Source: an uncultured Methanobrevibacter sp.
GTDB taxonomy: Archaea > Methanobacteriota > Methanobacteria > Methanobacteriales > Methanobacteriaceae
Direction of reading: 5' to 3'
Assembly (NCBI RefSeq): GCF_937906425.1
Contig: NZ_CALCYR010000132.1
Span: forward strand, 1 to 5,804
DNA: 5,804 nt
Both the position numbers and the translations under genes were made by a program. This document shows positions 1 to 5,690 of this stretch, one piece after another. The notes beneath the pieces are model-generated. The model saw only the letters and a program-made list of their open reading frames with translations, was not told the DNA's origin and made no database searches. Every line of letters begins with the position of its first letter. Within the stretch, counting starts at the first letter, position 1.

Positions 1-303
1 ATTTTTAAATTTTTATTTATAATTTTTCTTCTTTTGTTTTAATTTAAATTATTTACTTTTTATTTTATTGTTATTTAATTTTTTAATTTTATTTTTTTAT
101 AAAAATAAATATTTGTTTCTTATAAGTTCTATAAATCGGTTTATGCTCTTATTTTTTAAGATTTTTTTCAGTAATCTTTATATAATTTAAAATTAAAATA
201 TTTAATTAATCTAATTTAGGGATTTTATGATTTTTTTAATTCCTTAAATTATGTAAATAACTCAGAATAATTTATATGACTTAATTTTTAGGTGAAATTA
301 ATT

Positions 304-320
304 ACTTAACTGTATTAAGT
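304..320. repeat. Small inverted repeat (6-bp arms)
   Basis: ACTTAA at 304-309 and TTAAGT at 315-320 are perfect inverted copies around a 5-base centre (CTGTA). It follows a TTTATATG box (271-278) and an AGGTGA word (290-295) after which no real reading frame continues. It could be an operator, a weak hairpin in a leader, or chance in AT-rich DNA. Confidence 0.3.
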
Positions 321-390
321 TATTTGAATTTGATTTGGGAAAAGTGATTTCAAGTTTGGGTTTGGGATCTTTCCAATCAATTCTAAAAAT

Positions 391-477
391 TATATTAAAA
401 GTTTATAATGTTTCATTTTAATGATGATCTTGATTAATATATTAAAAGTTTATAGTGTTTCATTTTAATGATGATCT
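391..477. repeat. 40-bp direct repeat, two copies, upstream of the PMBR protein gene
   Basis: Positions 391-430 and 438-477 match over 40 bases with a single A/G difference (408 versus 455), giving a 47-base period. Each copy contains AAAAGTTTATA(A/G)TG, which resembles a purine-rich BRE followed by an archaeal TATA box, and ends in AATGATGATCT. The copies lie about 90-175 bases before the likely start codon. A duplicated promoter core or a tandem regulator-binding site are the two obvious readings; the sequence alone does not decide between them. Confidence 0.75.
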
Positions 478-518
478 CTTAAACTTTGAACGGATTTGAA
501 ATTTGGAATCAATATGAA

Positions 519-526
519 TTTATATG
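519..526 (+). promoter_or_regulatory. Candidate TATA box of the PMBR protein gene
   Basis: TTTATATG matches the usual methanogen TATA-box form. The usual ~25-base distance to the transcription start would place that start near 545-550, just ahead of the ribosome binding site at 556-562. This geometry fits a short leader and a start codon at 567. The TATA-like elements inside the 40-bp repeat are alternatives that would give a leader of roughly 85-135 bases. Confidence 0.45.
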
Positions 527-531
527 ATTTT

Positions 532-552
532 TTAAAATTATTCTGATTTTAA
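532..552. repeat. Perfect 7-bp inverted repeat in the leader
   Basis: TTAAAAT (532-538) and ATTTTAA (546-552) are exact inverted copies with a 7-base centre, ending 3 bases before the ribosome binding site. It overlaps the predicted transcription start, so it could be an operator. As RNA it would form only a weak A-U hairpin. Functional assignment is inference. Confidence 0.35.
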
Positions 553-555
553 TGT

Positions 556-562
556 GAGGTGA
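556..562 (+). promoter_or_regulatory. Ribosome binding site that argues for a start at 567, not 588
   Basis: GAGGTGA is a strong match to the archaeal anti-Shine-Dalgarno complement (GGAGGTGAT). It lies 4 bases before an in-frame ATT at 567 and 25 bases before the first conventional start codon (TTG at 588), which is too far for normal use. An in-frame TGA at 555-557 rules out any earlier start. Starting at 567 gives a signal peptide with a lysine in its n-region. Confidence 0.75.
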
Positions 563-587
563 AATAATTTCAATTAAGAATCTTACA

Positions 588-3584
588 TTGCTTTTGGCAG
601 TTCTCTTGATGGGATTTTTAGTCCTTTCATCCGTTTCTGCTGCAGATATTGATGATTCCGTATCGGGTGAAATATCTGATAGTGGTGTTACAGAAATAAG
701 CAGTTCTGATGCTATCGTTTCACAAAGCAGTTCTGATGCTGGCATTTCAGATAGCAGTTCTGATGCAGACTCATATAGTCTGGATGCAAATACCACAGGC
801 AATGTTAATTCGGAAAATGAAGTTTTAAGTACTGATACAAATGAGGATGGGGATTTGGATTCAATTTCCAAAGACTCCAAAAGTGTATTAAGTTCATCTG
901 CTCAAGCTTCTGCATCAGCTCTCGGAGCTAGTGCAAAAAGCAAGACCACTCTTAAGGCAAGTAGCACTTCAGTTAAAAAGGGAAACAGTTTCTCAGTTAC
1001 TTTAACTGACAGCAGTGGCAAGGCATTGTCTGGTCAGGCCATAAGTTTTAAAATTAAAAACAAGACTTATACAAAGACCACAAATGCAAAGGGAGTCGCT
1101 TCACTTGCAATCAACTTGAATGTTGGAAAATACGCTATTGTTTGCTCATATGCTGGAAACAGCAGTTATAATGCATCCAAGCTTTCAGCAACAATTTCCG
1201 TTACAAAGCAAAGTTCCAGTCTCAAGAGCAATGGAAATTCCATTGTCAAGGGAAAGACTTTCTCAGTTACATTAAAAGATGGAGCAGGGAATGCATTGGC
1301 TAATCAGAAGGTCAAGTTTACAATTAAGTCAAAGACCTATACAAAGACTACCGATGCAAATGGTGTTGCTTCACTTACAATAAATCTTAATGTAGCCAAA
1401 TACAGCATTACAAGCACATATGCAGGTACAAGCAATTATCTCTCATCCAAAACCACAAATACAATCAGTGTTACAAAGGCAAGCACTAGTCTTAAGCCTT
1501 CCAGCACAACTGTGGTTAAGGGAAAAACCCTTTCAATTGTCTTAAGGGATGGAAGTAATAATGTATTGTCCGGTCAAAGGGTAGGCCTTACCGTCAAGGG
1601 CAAGACCTATACATTGACCACCAAGTCCAACGGTGCAGTTTCACTTACCATAGGATTTGCAGCAGGCAAATATGCCGTGAATGCAAGCTATGCAGGAAGT
1701 TCCAACTATTATTCAAGCAAGAGCTCCTTTACAATGACAGTTACCACTTCATCAAATTCAAGTTCAGGTAACAGTTCAAGTACAAATAGCTTTACAGTGG
1801 CCCAAATAGATGCAGCTGCTAAAAACCTAAAGGCTTATGTCAATGCAAACAAGACATTGCCAAGTACAATTAAGGTAGGCAGCTCAAGCCTTAAGATTTC
1901 TGAATTTTCATACTTGATGGCAAAGGCAATCACAAACCTTAATGCAAGCAATAAAAACAGTGTTGCATTGTTGAGCGGCATTTCCAATGGAAATTCAGCT
2001 TCAAACAAGGTAAATGCAACAGTTTACAAGGCACAATATGTGGATCTTGCAAAAAGGGTTGTAACCTATATCGGCAACAACAAGGTTCCTCCAGCTTACG
2101 CTACAGTGAATAACGCTTCAGGAAGCTCTGTTGGAAATGCCGGATTTAATTTGTACACCTTTGCATTTTCAAAGATTTTGGACTTCTATGGAACTAACAA
2201 TTATTTGCCTAATTACTGTACATTTGACAGTTCTGTGATTAAGACCAGCTCTTCTAACAGTTCCAGTTCAAATTCAAGCAGTACAAATGCCAGTGCAAAG
2301 GCTACTGTCCTAAAGGCAAGCTCAACCTCCCTTACAAGAGGTGACTCATTTACTGTAACACTTACTGATTCCAGCGGTAATCCATTGGCAAGTCAGAAAG
2401 TGACTTTTGCTGTAGGAAGCGGTTCCTACAACAAGACAACAGATTCAAAGGGTGCAGCTTCACTTACAATTAATTTGGTGGCTGGAAAATACACTGTTAC
2501 AAGTTCATTTGCAGGATCTTCAAGTTATAAATCCTCAAAATTAAGTTCAACAATCACTGTTGTAAACAGTTCCAGCAGATTCTATATTGCAGACATTACA
2601 ACTGCAGCTGCAAATGTCAAGTCCTATGTTTTAAGCAATCAGAAATTGCCTAATACTGTTACTGTTGCAAACACTAAATTGACCATGGCACAGTTTTCAT
2701 ATCTTATGTCCAAGGCAATCAAAAATATAAATGCAAGTAACAATGGATACATAAGTCTTGTAAGTGGTATAAGCAGCGGTAATTCAACTGGAAAAACCAT
2801 GTCAGTTACTGTTTATAAAGCACAATATCTTGATTTGGCTAAAAGGGTTGCTACTTACATAGAATCCAATAAGGTCCCTCCTGCTTATGCAGTTGCATAC
2901 AGTAGTTCAGGTTCCTCATATGGAAATGCCGAATATAATCTATACTCATTTGCATTTTCAAAGATTTTGGCTTTCTATAAGACCAATTCATACTTGCCGA
3001 GCTATTGTACATTTGACAGTTCTGATGTTGGGGTTTATTCTGCTGTTACCAATGTTACAAACAACAGTGTCATCAAGGCAAATTCAAGCCAGTTCAAGAC
3101 AGGTTTAAATGAGAAAAACACAGTTTCAAACCTTTCTGCATACTTGGTAGGTACAGGAAGTTCCACAATCACAAGTTCAATTCAGACATTGGCAAACAAG
3201 TTGACCAAAGGTTTGAATTCAACTGCAACAAAGGCATTGGCCATCTATAATTATGTAAGGGACCAAATCTCATACAGTTATTATGCCAACACCAGATATG
3301 GAGCAGCGGGCACCTTAAGTCAAGGATCAGGAAATTGTGTGGATCAGGCTAATTTGGTTGTTGCTCTCTGTAGGGCTTCAGGAATTCACGCCAGATATTC
3401 TCATGCTCAGGGATGTACATTCTCAAGTGGTTTGGTTACAGGTCACGTATGGGCTCAAATACTTGTTGATGGAACATGGTACTCTGCAGATGCAACCAGT
3501 GTAAGAAATAGCTTAGGCAATATTGTTAATTGGAATACAAAGTCTTTCAATACTTTAAAACAATATGCTGCAGTACCATTTTAA
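588..3584 (+). CDS. Secreted PMBR and Ig-like repeat surface protein with C-terminal transglutaminase-like cysteine peptidase domain
   Basis: Probable extracellular, wall-bound enzyme of a pseudomurein-walled methanogen. In order, numbering from TTG at 588: signal peptide 1-19 (hydrophobic core, cleavage near SVSA/AD); acidic Ser/Asp-rich segment to ~115; Ig-like domains ~120-208, 209-298 and 299-388, each ending in Y-A-G-x-(S/N)-x-Y-x-x-S-K; NSSS linker; PMBR block A 402-549; Ser/Asn linker; Ig-like domain ~573-662; PMBR block B 665-812; linker; catalytic region ~836-998. Putative triad: Cys917 (GNCVDQ), His953 (GHVWAQ), Asp968 (WYSADATS). There is no C-terminal membrane anchor, so retention is presumably through the PMBRs. 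The domain set matches viral pseudomurein endoisopeptidases (PeiW/PeiP), suggesting cleavage or remodelling of pseudomurein crosslinks; this is inference, and a purely adhesive role remains possible. The real start is probably ATT at 567, seven codons upstream, judged by the ribosome binding site and signal-peptide charge. A hairpin terminator follows the stop. A paralogue lies downstream on the same strand. Confidence 0.93.
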   Translation: MLLAVLLMGFLVLSSVSAADIDDSVSGEISDSGVTEISSSDAIVSQSSSDAGISDSSSDADSYSLDANTTGNVNSENEVLSTDTNEDGDLDSISKDSKSVLSSSAQASASALGASAKSKTTLKASSTSVKKGNSFSVTLTDSSGKALSGQAISFKIKNKTYTKTTNAKGVASLAINLNVGKYAIVCSYAGNSSYNASKLSATISVTKQSSSLKSNGNSIVKGKTFSVTLKDGAGNALANQKVKFTIKSKTYTKTTDANGVASLTINLNVAKYSITSTYAGTSNYLSSKTTNTISVTKASTSLKPSSTTVVKGKTLSIVLRDGSNNVLSGQRVGLTVKGKTYTLTTKSNGAVSLTIGFAAGKYAVNASYAGSSNYYSSKSSFTMTVTTSSNSSSGNSSSTNSFTVAQIDAAAKNLKAYVNANKTLPSTIKVGSSSLKISEFSYLMAKAITNLNASNKNSVALLSGISNGNSASNKVNATVYKAQYVDLAKRVVTYIGNNKVPPAYATVNNASGSSVGNAGFNLYTFAFSKILDFYGTNNYLPNYCTFDSSVIKTSSSNSSSSNSSSTNASAKATVLKASSTSLTRGDSFTVTLTDSSGNPLASQKVTFAVGSGSYNKTTDSKGAASLTINLVAGKYTVTSSFAGSSSYKSSKLSSTITVVNSSSRFYIADITTAAANVKSYVLSNQKLPNTVTVANTKLTMAQFSYLMSKAIKNINASNNGYISLVSGISSGNSTGKTMSVTVYKAQYLDLAKRVATYIESNKVPPAYAVAYSSSGSSYGNAEYNLYSFAFSKILAFYKTNSYLPSYCTFDSSDVGVYSAVTNVTNNSVIKANSSQFKTGLNEKNTVSNLSAYLVGTGSSTITSSIQTLANKLTKGLNSTATKALAIYNYVRDQISYSYYANTRYGAAGTLSQGSGNCVDQANLVVALCRASGIHARYSHAQGCTFSSGLVTGHVWAQILVDGTWYSADATSVRNSLGNIVNWNTKSFNTLKQYAAVPF
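699..766 (+). repeat. 27-bp-periodic repeat inside the coding region (SSSDA motif)
   Basis: AGCAGTTCTGATGC begins at 699, 726 and 753, an exact 27-base period, encoding three 9-residue units that start SSSDA (with IVSQ, GISD and DSYS following). It lies in the acidic, probably disordered segment just after the signal peptide. Such in-frame repeats can expand or contract by slippage without breaking the frame. Confidence 0.8.
1791..2234 (+). repeat. PMBR block A, first copy of an internal duplication
   Basis: This encodes residues 402-549 of the first protein and aligns without gaps to block B. It contains two repeat-like halves: one with A-x-N-(L/V)-K-x-Y-V-x-x-N-x-x-LP and FSYLM (402-448), one with A-K-R-V-x-T-Y-I-x-x-N-K-V-PPAYA, FAFSKIL and LPNYC (479-549). 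This pattern of A..V..Y(V/I)..N..(L/V)P followed by an aromatic-rich helix is what I recognise as the pseudomurein-binding repeat. The role is attachment to the pseudomurein wall, from family knowledge. Confidence 0.75.
2580..3023 (+). repeat. PMBR block B, second copy of an internal duplication
   Basis: This encodes residues 665-812 of the first protein. By my ungapped hand alignment about 90 of 148 residues are identical to block A at a constant offset of 263 residues. The most conserved parts are FSYLM.KAI, VYKAQY.DLAKRV.TYI, NKVPPAYA, FAFSKIL and YCTFDSS. The single cysteine of each block (544 and 807) is conserved. Two blocks give about four binding-repeat units, comparable to the three or four I recall for the viral endoisopeptidases. 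Confidence 0.75.
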
Positions 3585-3598
3585 GTGCTTAAAATTTT

Positions 3599-3640
3599 AA
3601 TAAGAAGAGTTTTCTTCTTATTTTTATTATTTTTTTTATT
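3599..3640 (+). terminator. Hairpin plus T-tract terminator of the PMBR protein gene
   Basis: AATAAGAAGA (3599-3608) and TCTTCTTATT (3613-3622) form a perfect 10-bp stem with a GTTT loop, followed immediately by TTTTTATTATTTTTTTTATTT. It starts 14 bases after the stop codon. Archaeal termination depends mainly on the U-tract; the hairpin is an unusually clean addition. It argues against read-through into the downstream paralogue. Confidence 0.8.
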
Positions 3641-3726
3641 TTTAGTTGTTGTTTTTTTTAAACTAATTATTTTTAATTTTTAAATTTTTTAAACTATTTT
3701 TTTCTTGTTTTTTTTATTTCTATTCA

Positions 3727-3840
3727 TTTTATTGGTATTTTTTCTAATTTTATTATATTGGCGTTTTATTTTATTTTTAAATATCTTTTTATTGGTATTT
3801 TTTTAATTTTATTATTTTTCAGTGTTTTTTTTATTTTTAA
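3727..3840. repeat. Degenerate ~60-bp tandem duplication in the intergenic spacer
   Basis: Positions 3727-3780 and 3787-3840 both begin TTTTATTGGTATTTTTT, continue with AATTTTATTAT, and end TTATTTTTAA, with several mismatches and small compensating indels between. The shared ATTGGTATTT words are the best evidence that this is a real duplication and not composition alone. Confidence 0.5.
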
Positions 3841-3946
3841 TAATTTTATTCCATTATTATTTGATTTTAATCTATTTTTTAATAAATATTATTTAAATTG
3901 CTTAATAAATTTTTAAGATAATTTTTTATATTATTACTAATTTATA

Positions 3947-3974
3947 TTAAAGTGTTAATGTTAAAGTGTTAATG
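3947..3974. repeat. Perfect 14-bp tandem duplication upstream of the second gene
   Basis: TTAAAGTGTTAATG occurs twice back to back (3947-3960 and 3961-3974). It ends about 76 bases before the probable start near 4050 and directly follows a TTTATATT box (3941-3948). It resembles part of the ATTAAAAGTTTATAATG core of the direct repeat upstream of the first gene. A tandem regulator-binding site is plausible but unproven. Confidence 0.7.
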
Positions 3975-4023
3975 GAAAATATTATTATTTTTATATTTTT
4001 AAAAATTTCAAAATAATCATTAA

Positions 4024-4035
4024 ACTTTATAAAAG
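4024..4035 (+). promoter_or_regulatory. Candidate TATA box of the second gene
   Basis: ACTTTATAAAAG contains TTTATAAA (4026-4033), a good archaeal TATA box. The usual spacing puts transcription start at about 4050-4058, so the transcript would be nearly or fully leaderless if translation starts at the ATT codons at 4050/4053. No Shine-Dalgarno sequence is visible before those codons, which agrees with that reading. TTTATATT at 3941-3948 is an alternative that would give a longer leader. Confidence 0.45.
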
Positions 4036-4103
4036 TCTTTGGTTGTGTTATTATTAGAAAAACTTCATTTTTATCATTAGGAATTGTTTTATTAATATTT
4101 CTA

Positions 4104-5675
4104 TTGTCCAGTTCTGCTGTTTATGCAGAGGACTTAAGTGACAATGGTATTTTATCCGCTGAGGGTAATGGAGAAAATATTGATGAAATAATGGCTATTG
4201 ATGAGTCTATTGATAATGTGTCAGATATTAATCTTGATTTAACCAGTGGTTCTGATTCTAATTTGTCTGATTCTAGTTTGTCTGATTCATCTCTTTCACA
4301 ATCCAATGAAAATCTCTCTTCTAATTTTTCAAGTGAGGATTTAAAAAAGCTTTCTAAAATTGAAATTCTTACTGGAGACAATTGGGAAATCACTGGTGAT
4401 GCTGACTTTTATATAGTCAAGTTGCTTGACGAGGATAACAATCCAATCAAGGGGGCAAGTATTGGGTTTAACATTTACTCCTCTTCATTCAATCAATCAT
4501 ATATTGAAAATACCAGTGAGAATGGTATAGCATTTTTGCCTGTTACCCTCAATGATGTCGGCCCTTACAGGATGACCGTTAGCTTTAACGGTGATTCGGA
4601 TTATAATGCATCCAGCAATTCCTCTATTTTTTATGTTTATAAGAAGACTTCCATTGTTTTTCCTAAAAGCTATGGATTTAGAAACTCCACTTTTAAGATT
4701 AAATTGCTCAGTTCAAATGGAACTGCTTTGGCTAAAAAGAATTTGACTGTTGTTGTAGGAAAAACAACTTATCTTCGAACTACAGATTCCAATGGCATTG
4801 TAAGTGTTCCATTAGGTGATGTAAGCAGTGTGAGCATAATGGTTAAATTTGATGCAAGCGGCTATTACTATGCTTCAAAGCTAAATAAGACAATCAATGT
4901 TTACAAGCATACATTTACAAAATATCTTGTCCGTTATCTTCTTAGGGGAAATAACTTTAAGCTTCTTTTGAAGGGTAAGGATTCCAAAATATTGTCCAAC
5001 ACCAAGATAAAATTCACTGTAGGTGGAAAAAACTACTTCAGAACAACTAATTCCAAGGGAATTGCATATCTTAAGTTAAATATTTCAAGAGGAGTCTATA
5101 AGATTGAATATTCTGTCTATGCAAATGGCCTTTATGGTCCTTCAAGCAATTCCTCAACTTTGGAGATAATTGATCCTGCAGGACAACACAAGAGAGGATT
5201 GAATGTAAAGACTTCTTCTGGAGTTAATAAATACCTGTCTGGTGGAGGAAAGGCCAAGGTTACAGCCTCAATTAGGGCATTGGCGAAATCAATAACCAAA
5301 AAGTATTCCACCAAGTTTGAAAAGGCGGTTGCTATCTTCAATTATGTTAGGGACAATTTGAATTATCAGTATTATGCAAATTCACTGAAGGGAGCAAGCA
5401 AAACCTTGAAGACAAAGGCAGGAAACTGTTGTGATCATTCAAATCTGATTATTGCATTATGCAGGGCTTCAAAGATTCCTGCAAGATATTCCCATGCTCG
5501 AGGATGTAAGTTTGGTTCCGGACTGGTTACAGGTCATGTATGGGCTCAAATTTATGTTGGAGGAAAATGGTATTCTGCTGATGGAACCAGTTACAGAAAC
5601 AGTTTAGGGCATGTTGAAAACTGGAATACCAAGTCTTATCATTCATTGAAGAATTATAGGTCTATTCCATTTTAA
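4104..5675 (+). CDS. Secreted Ig-like repeat protein with C-terminal transglutaminase-like cysteine peptidase domain (paralogue without PMBR)
   Basis: Probable exported enzyme paralogous to the upstream protein. Numbering from TTG at 4104: residues 1-8 are only the tail of a signal peptide (SSSAVYA/ED). The frame stays open upstream to 4017, and 4050-4103 encodes IIRKTS then a hydrophobic run, so the true start is probably near 4050, where only ATT codons are available. Next come a Ser/Asp/Asn-rich acidic segment (~9-80, with repeated SDS(N/S)LS), three divergent Ig-like domains (~84-181, 182-269, 270-358) and the catalytic region ~362-523. Putative triad: Cys442 (GNCCDH), His478 (GHVWAQ), Asp493 (WYSADGTS). 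The last 111 residues align without gaps to the upstream protein, about 73 identical by eye. Unlike its neighbour it has no PMBR and no membrane anchor, so it may be released or held by its Ig-like domains; its catalytic domain is also richer in lysine. Function as a pseudomurein isopeptidase is inference; crosslinking or another amide-bond activity cannot be excluded. Confidence 0.9.
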   Translation: MSSSAVYAEDLSDNGILSAEGNGENIDEIMAIDESIDNVSDINLDLTSGSDSNLSDSSLSDSSLSQSNENLSSNFSSEDLKKLSKIEILTGDNWEITGDADFYIVKLLDEDNNPIKGASIGFNIYSSSFNQSYIENTSENGIAFLPVTLNDVGPYRMTVSFNGDSDYNASSNSSIFYVYKKTSIVFPKSYGFRNSTFKIKLLSSNGTALAKKNLTVVVGKTTYLRTTDSNGIVSVPLGDVSSVSIMVKFDASGYYYASKLNKTINVYKHTFTKYLVRYLLRGNNFKLLLKGKDSKILSNTKIKFTVGGKNYFRTTNSKGIAYLKLNISRGVYKIEYSVYANGLYGPSSNSSTLEIIDPAGQHKRGLNVKTSSGVNKYLSGGGKAKVTASIRALAKSITKKYSTKFEKAVAIFNYVRDNLNYQYYANSLKGASKTLKTKAGNCCDHSNLIIALCRASKIPARYSHARGCKFGSGLVTGHVWAQIYVGGKWYSADGTSYRNSLGHVENWNTKSYHSLKNYRSIPF

Positions 5676-5690
5676 TTTAAATAAAATCTT

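Larger units (their letters stand above)
1..566. other. AT-rich non-coding region upstream of the first surface-protein gene
   Basis: No convincing gene is visible in this stretch on either strand. The first ~120 bases are strongly T-rich on the + strand, like the trailers after both genes in this window, so a + strand gene may end just left of the window (inference). From about 330 to 385 the sequence is less AT-rich and contains three TTTGGG words and a loose GATTTGGGAAA / TTTCCAATC inverted pairing; I cannot assign it a role. The part from 390 onward carries the direct repeat, TATA-like box, palindrome and ribosome binding site listed separately. Confidence 0.6.
3585..4049. other. T-rich intergenic region between the two paralogues
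   Basis: No gene is visible on either strand. After the terminator hairpin, about 250 bases are overwhelmingly T on the + strand with few G or C, then the sequence becomes A/T-mixed near the downstream gene's promoter. It holds the ~60-bp degenerate repeat, the 14-bp tandem duplication and the TATA-like box listed separately. The repeated U-tracts would act as back-up termination sites in archaea. Confidence 0.65.

Noticed and set aside
290..347. AGGTGA followed by a 16-codon frame starting with ATT (297-347)
   Set aside because: The spacing to ATT is a single base and the frame has no recognisable signal peptide; probably a chance AGGTGA word, though the preceding TTTATATG makes it look like a decayed copy of the first gene's leader.
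331..385. G-quadruplex from the TTTGGG runs
   Set aside because: Only three closely placed GGG runs are present on the + strand; a standard quadruplex needs four.
344..421. Possible 25-residue peptide (GTG start, TAA at 419-421) preceded by GGGA
   Set aside because: Short, ends inside the direct repeat, has only a weak ribosome binding site and resembles nothing I know. It could still be a leader peptide, but the evidence is too thin to list.
391..477. CRISPR-like or insertion-sequence end
   Set aside because: Only two copies with a 7-base gap, no spacers of regular length, no cas or transposase genes and no terminal inverted repeats flanking a coding region.
1..566. tRNA or other structured RNA gene
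   Set aside because: No cloverleaf arms, T-loop GTTC-type sequence or GC-rich stable stems are visible; stable RNAs in such AT-rich genomes normally stand out by GC content.
509..880. Minus-strand open frame of 123 codons
   Set aside because: It is antisense to the signal peptide and Ser/Asp repeat segment; the Ser/Glu-rich composition is what the reverse of that low-complexity DNA gives, and no ribosome binding site or family resemblance is seen.
2887..3108. Plus-strand 73-codon frame inside the first gene
   Set aside because: It lies out of frame within PMBR block B, whose own frame is clearly conserved with block A.
3500..3584. C-terminal wall-sorting or membrane anchor in either protein
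   Set aside because: Both proteins end in a conserved W-N-T-K-S...Y-x-x-(V/I)-P-F tail that belongs to the catalytic domain; no hydrophobic segment or sorting motif is present.
4017..4106. Frameshift or pseudogene explanation for the missing start of the second gene
   Set aside because: The two other frames before 4104 do not encode a signal peptide, while the gene's own frame does (IIRKTS then a hydrophobic run), and the rest of the frame is intact with a full catalytic triad.
4121..4393. Minus-strand 90-codon frame
   Set aside because: Antisense shadow of the Ser/Asp-rich start of the second protein.
5132..5341. Minus-strand 69-codon frame
   Set aside because: Antisense to the well-conserved catalytic-domain start; no independent coding evidence.
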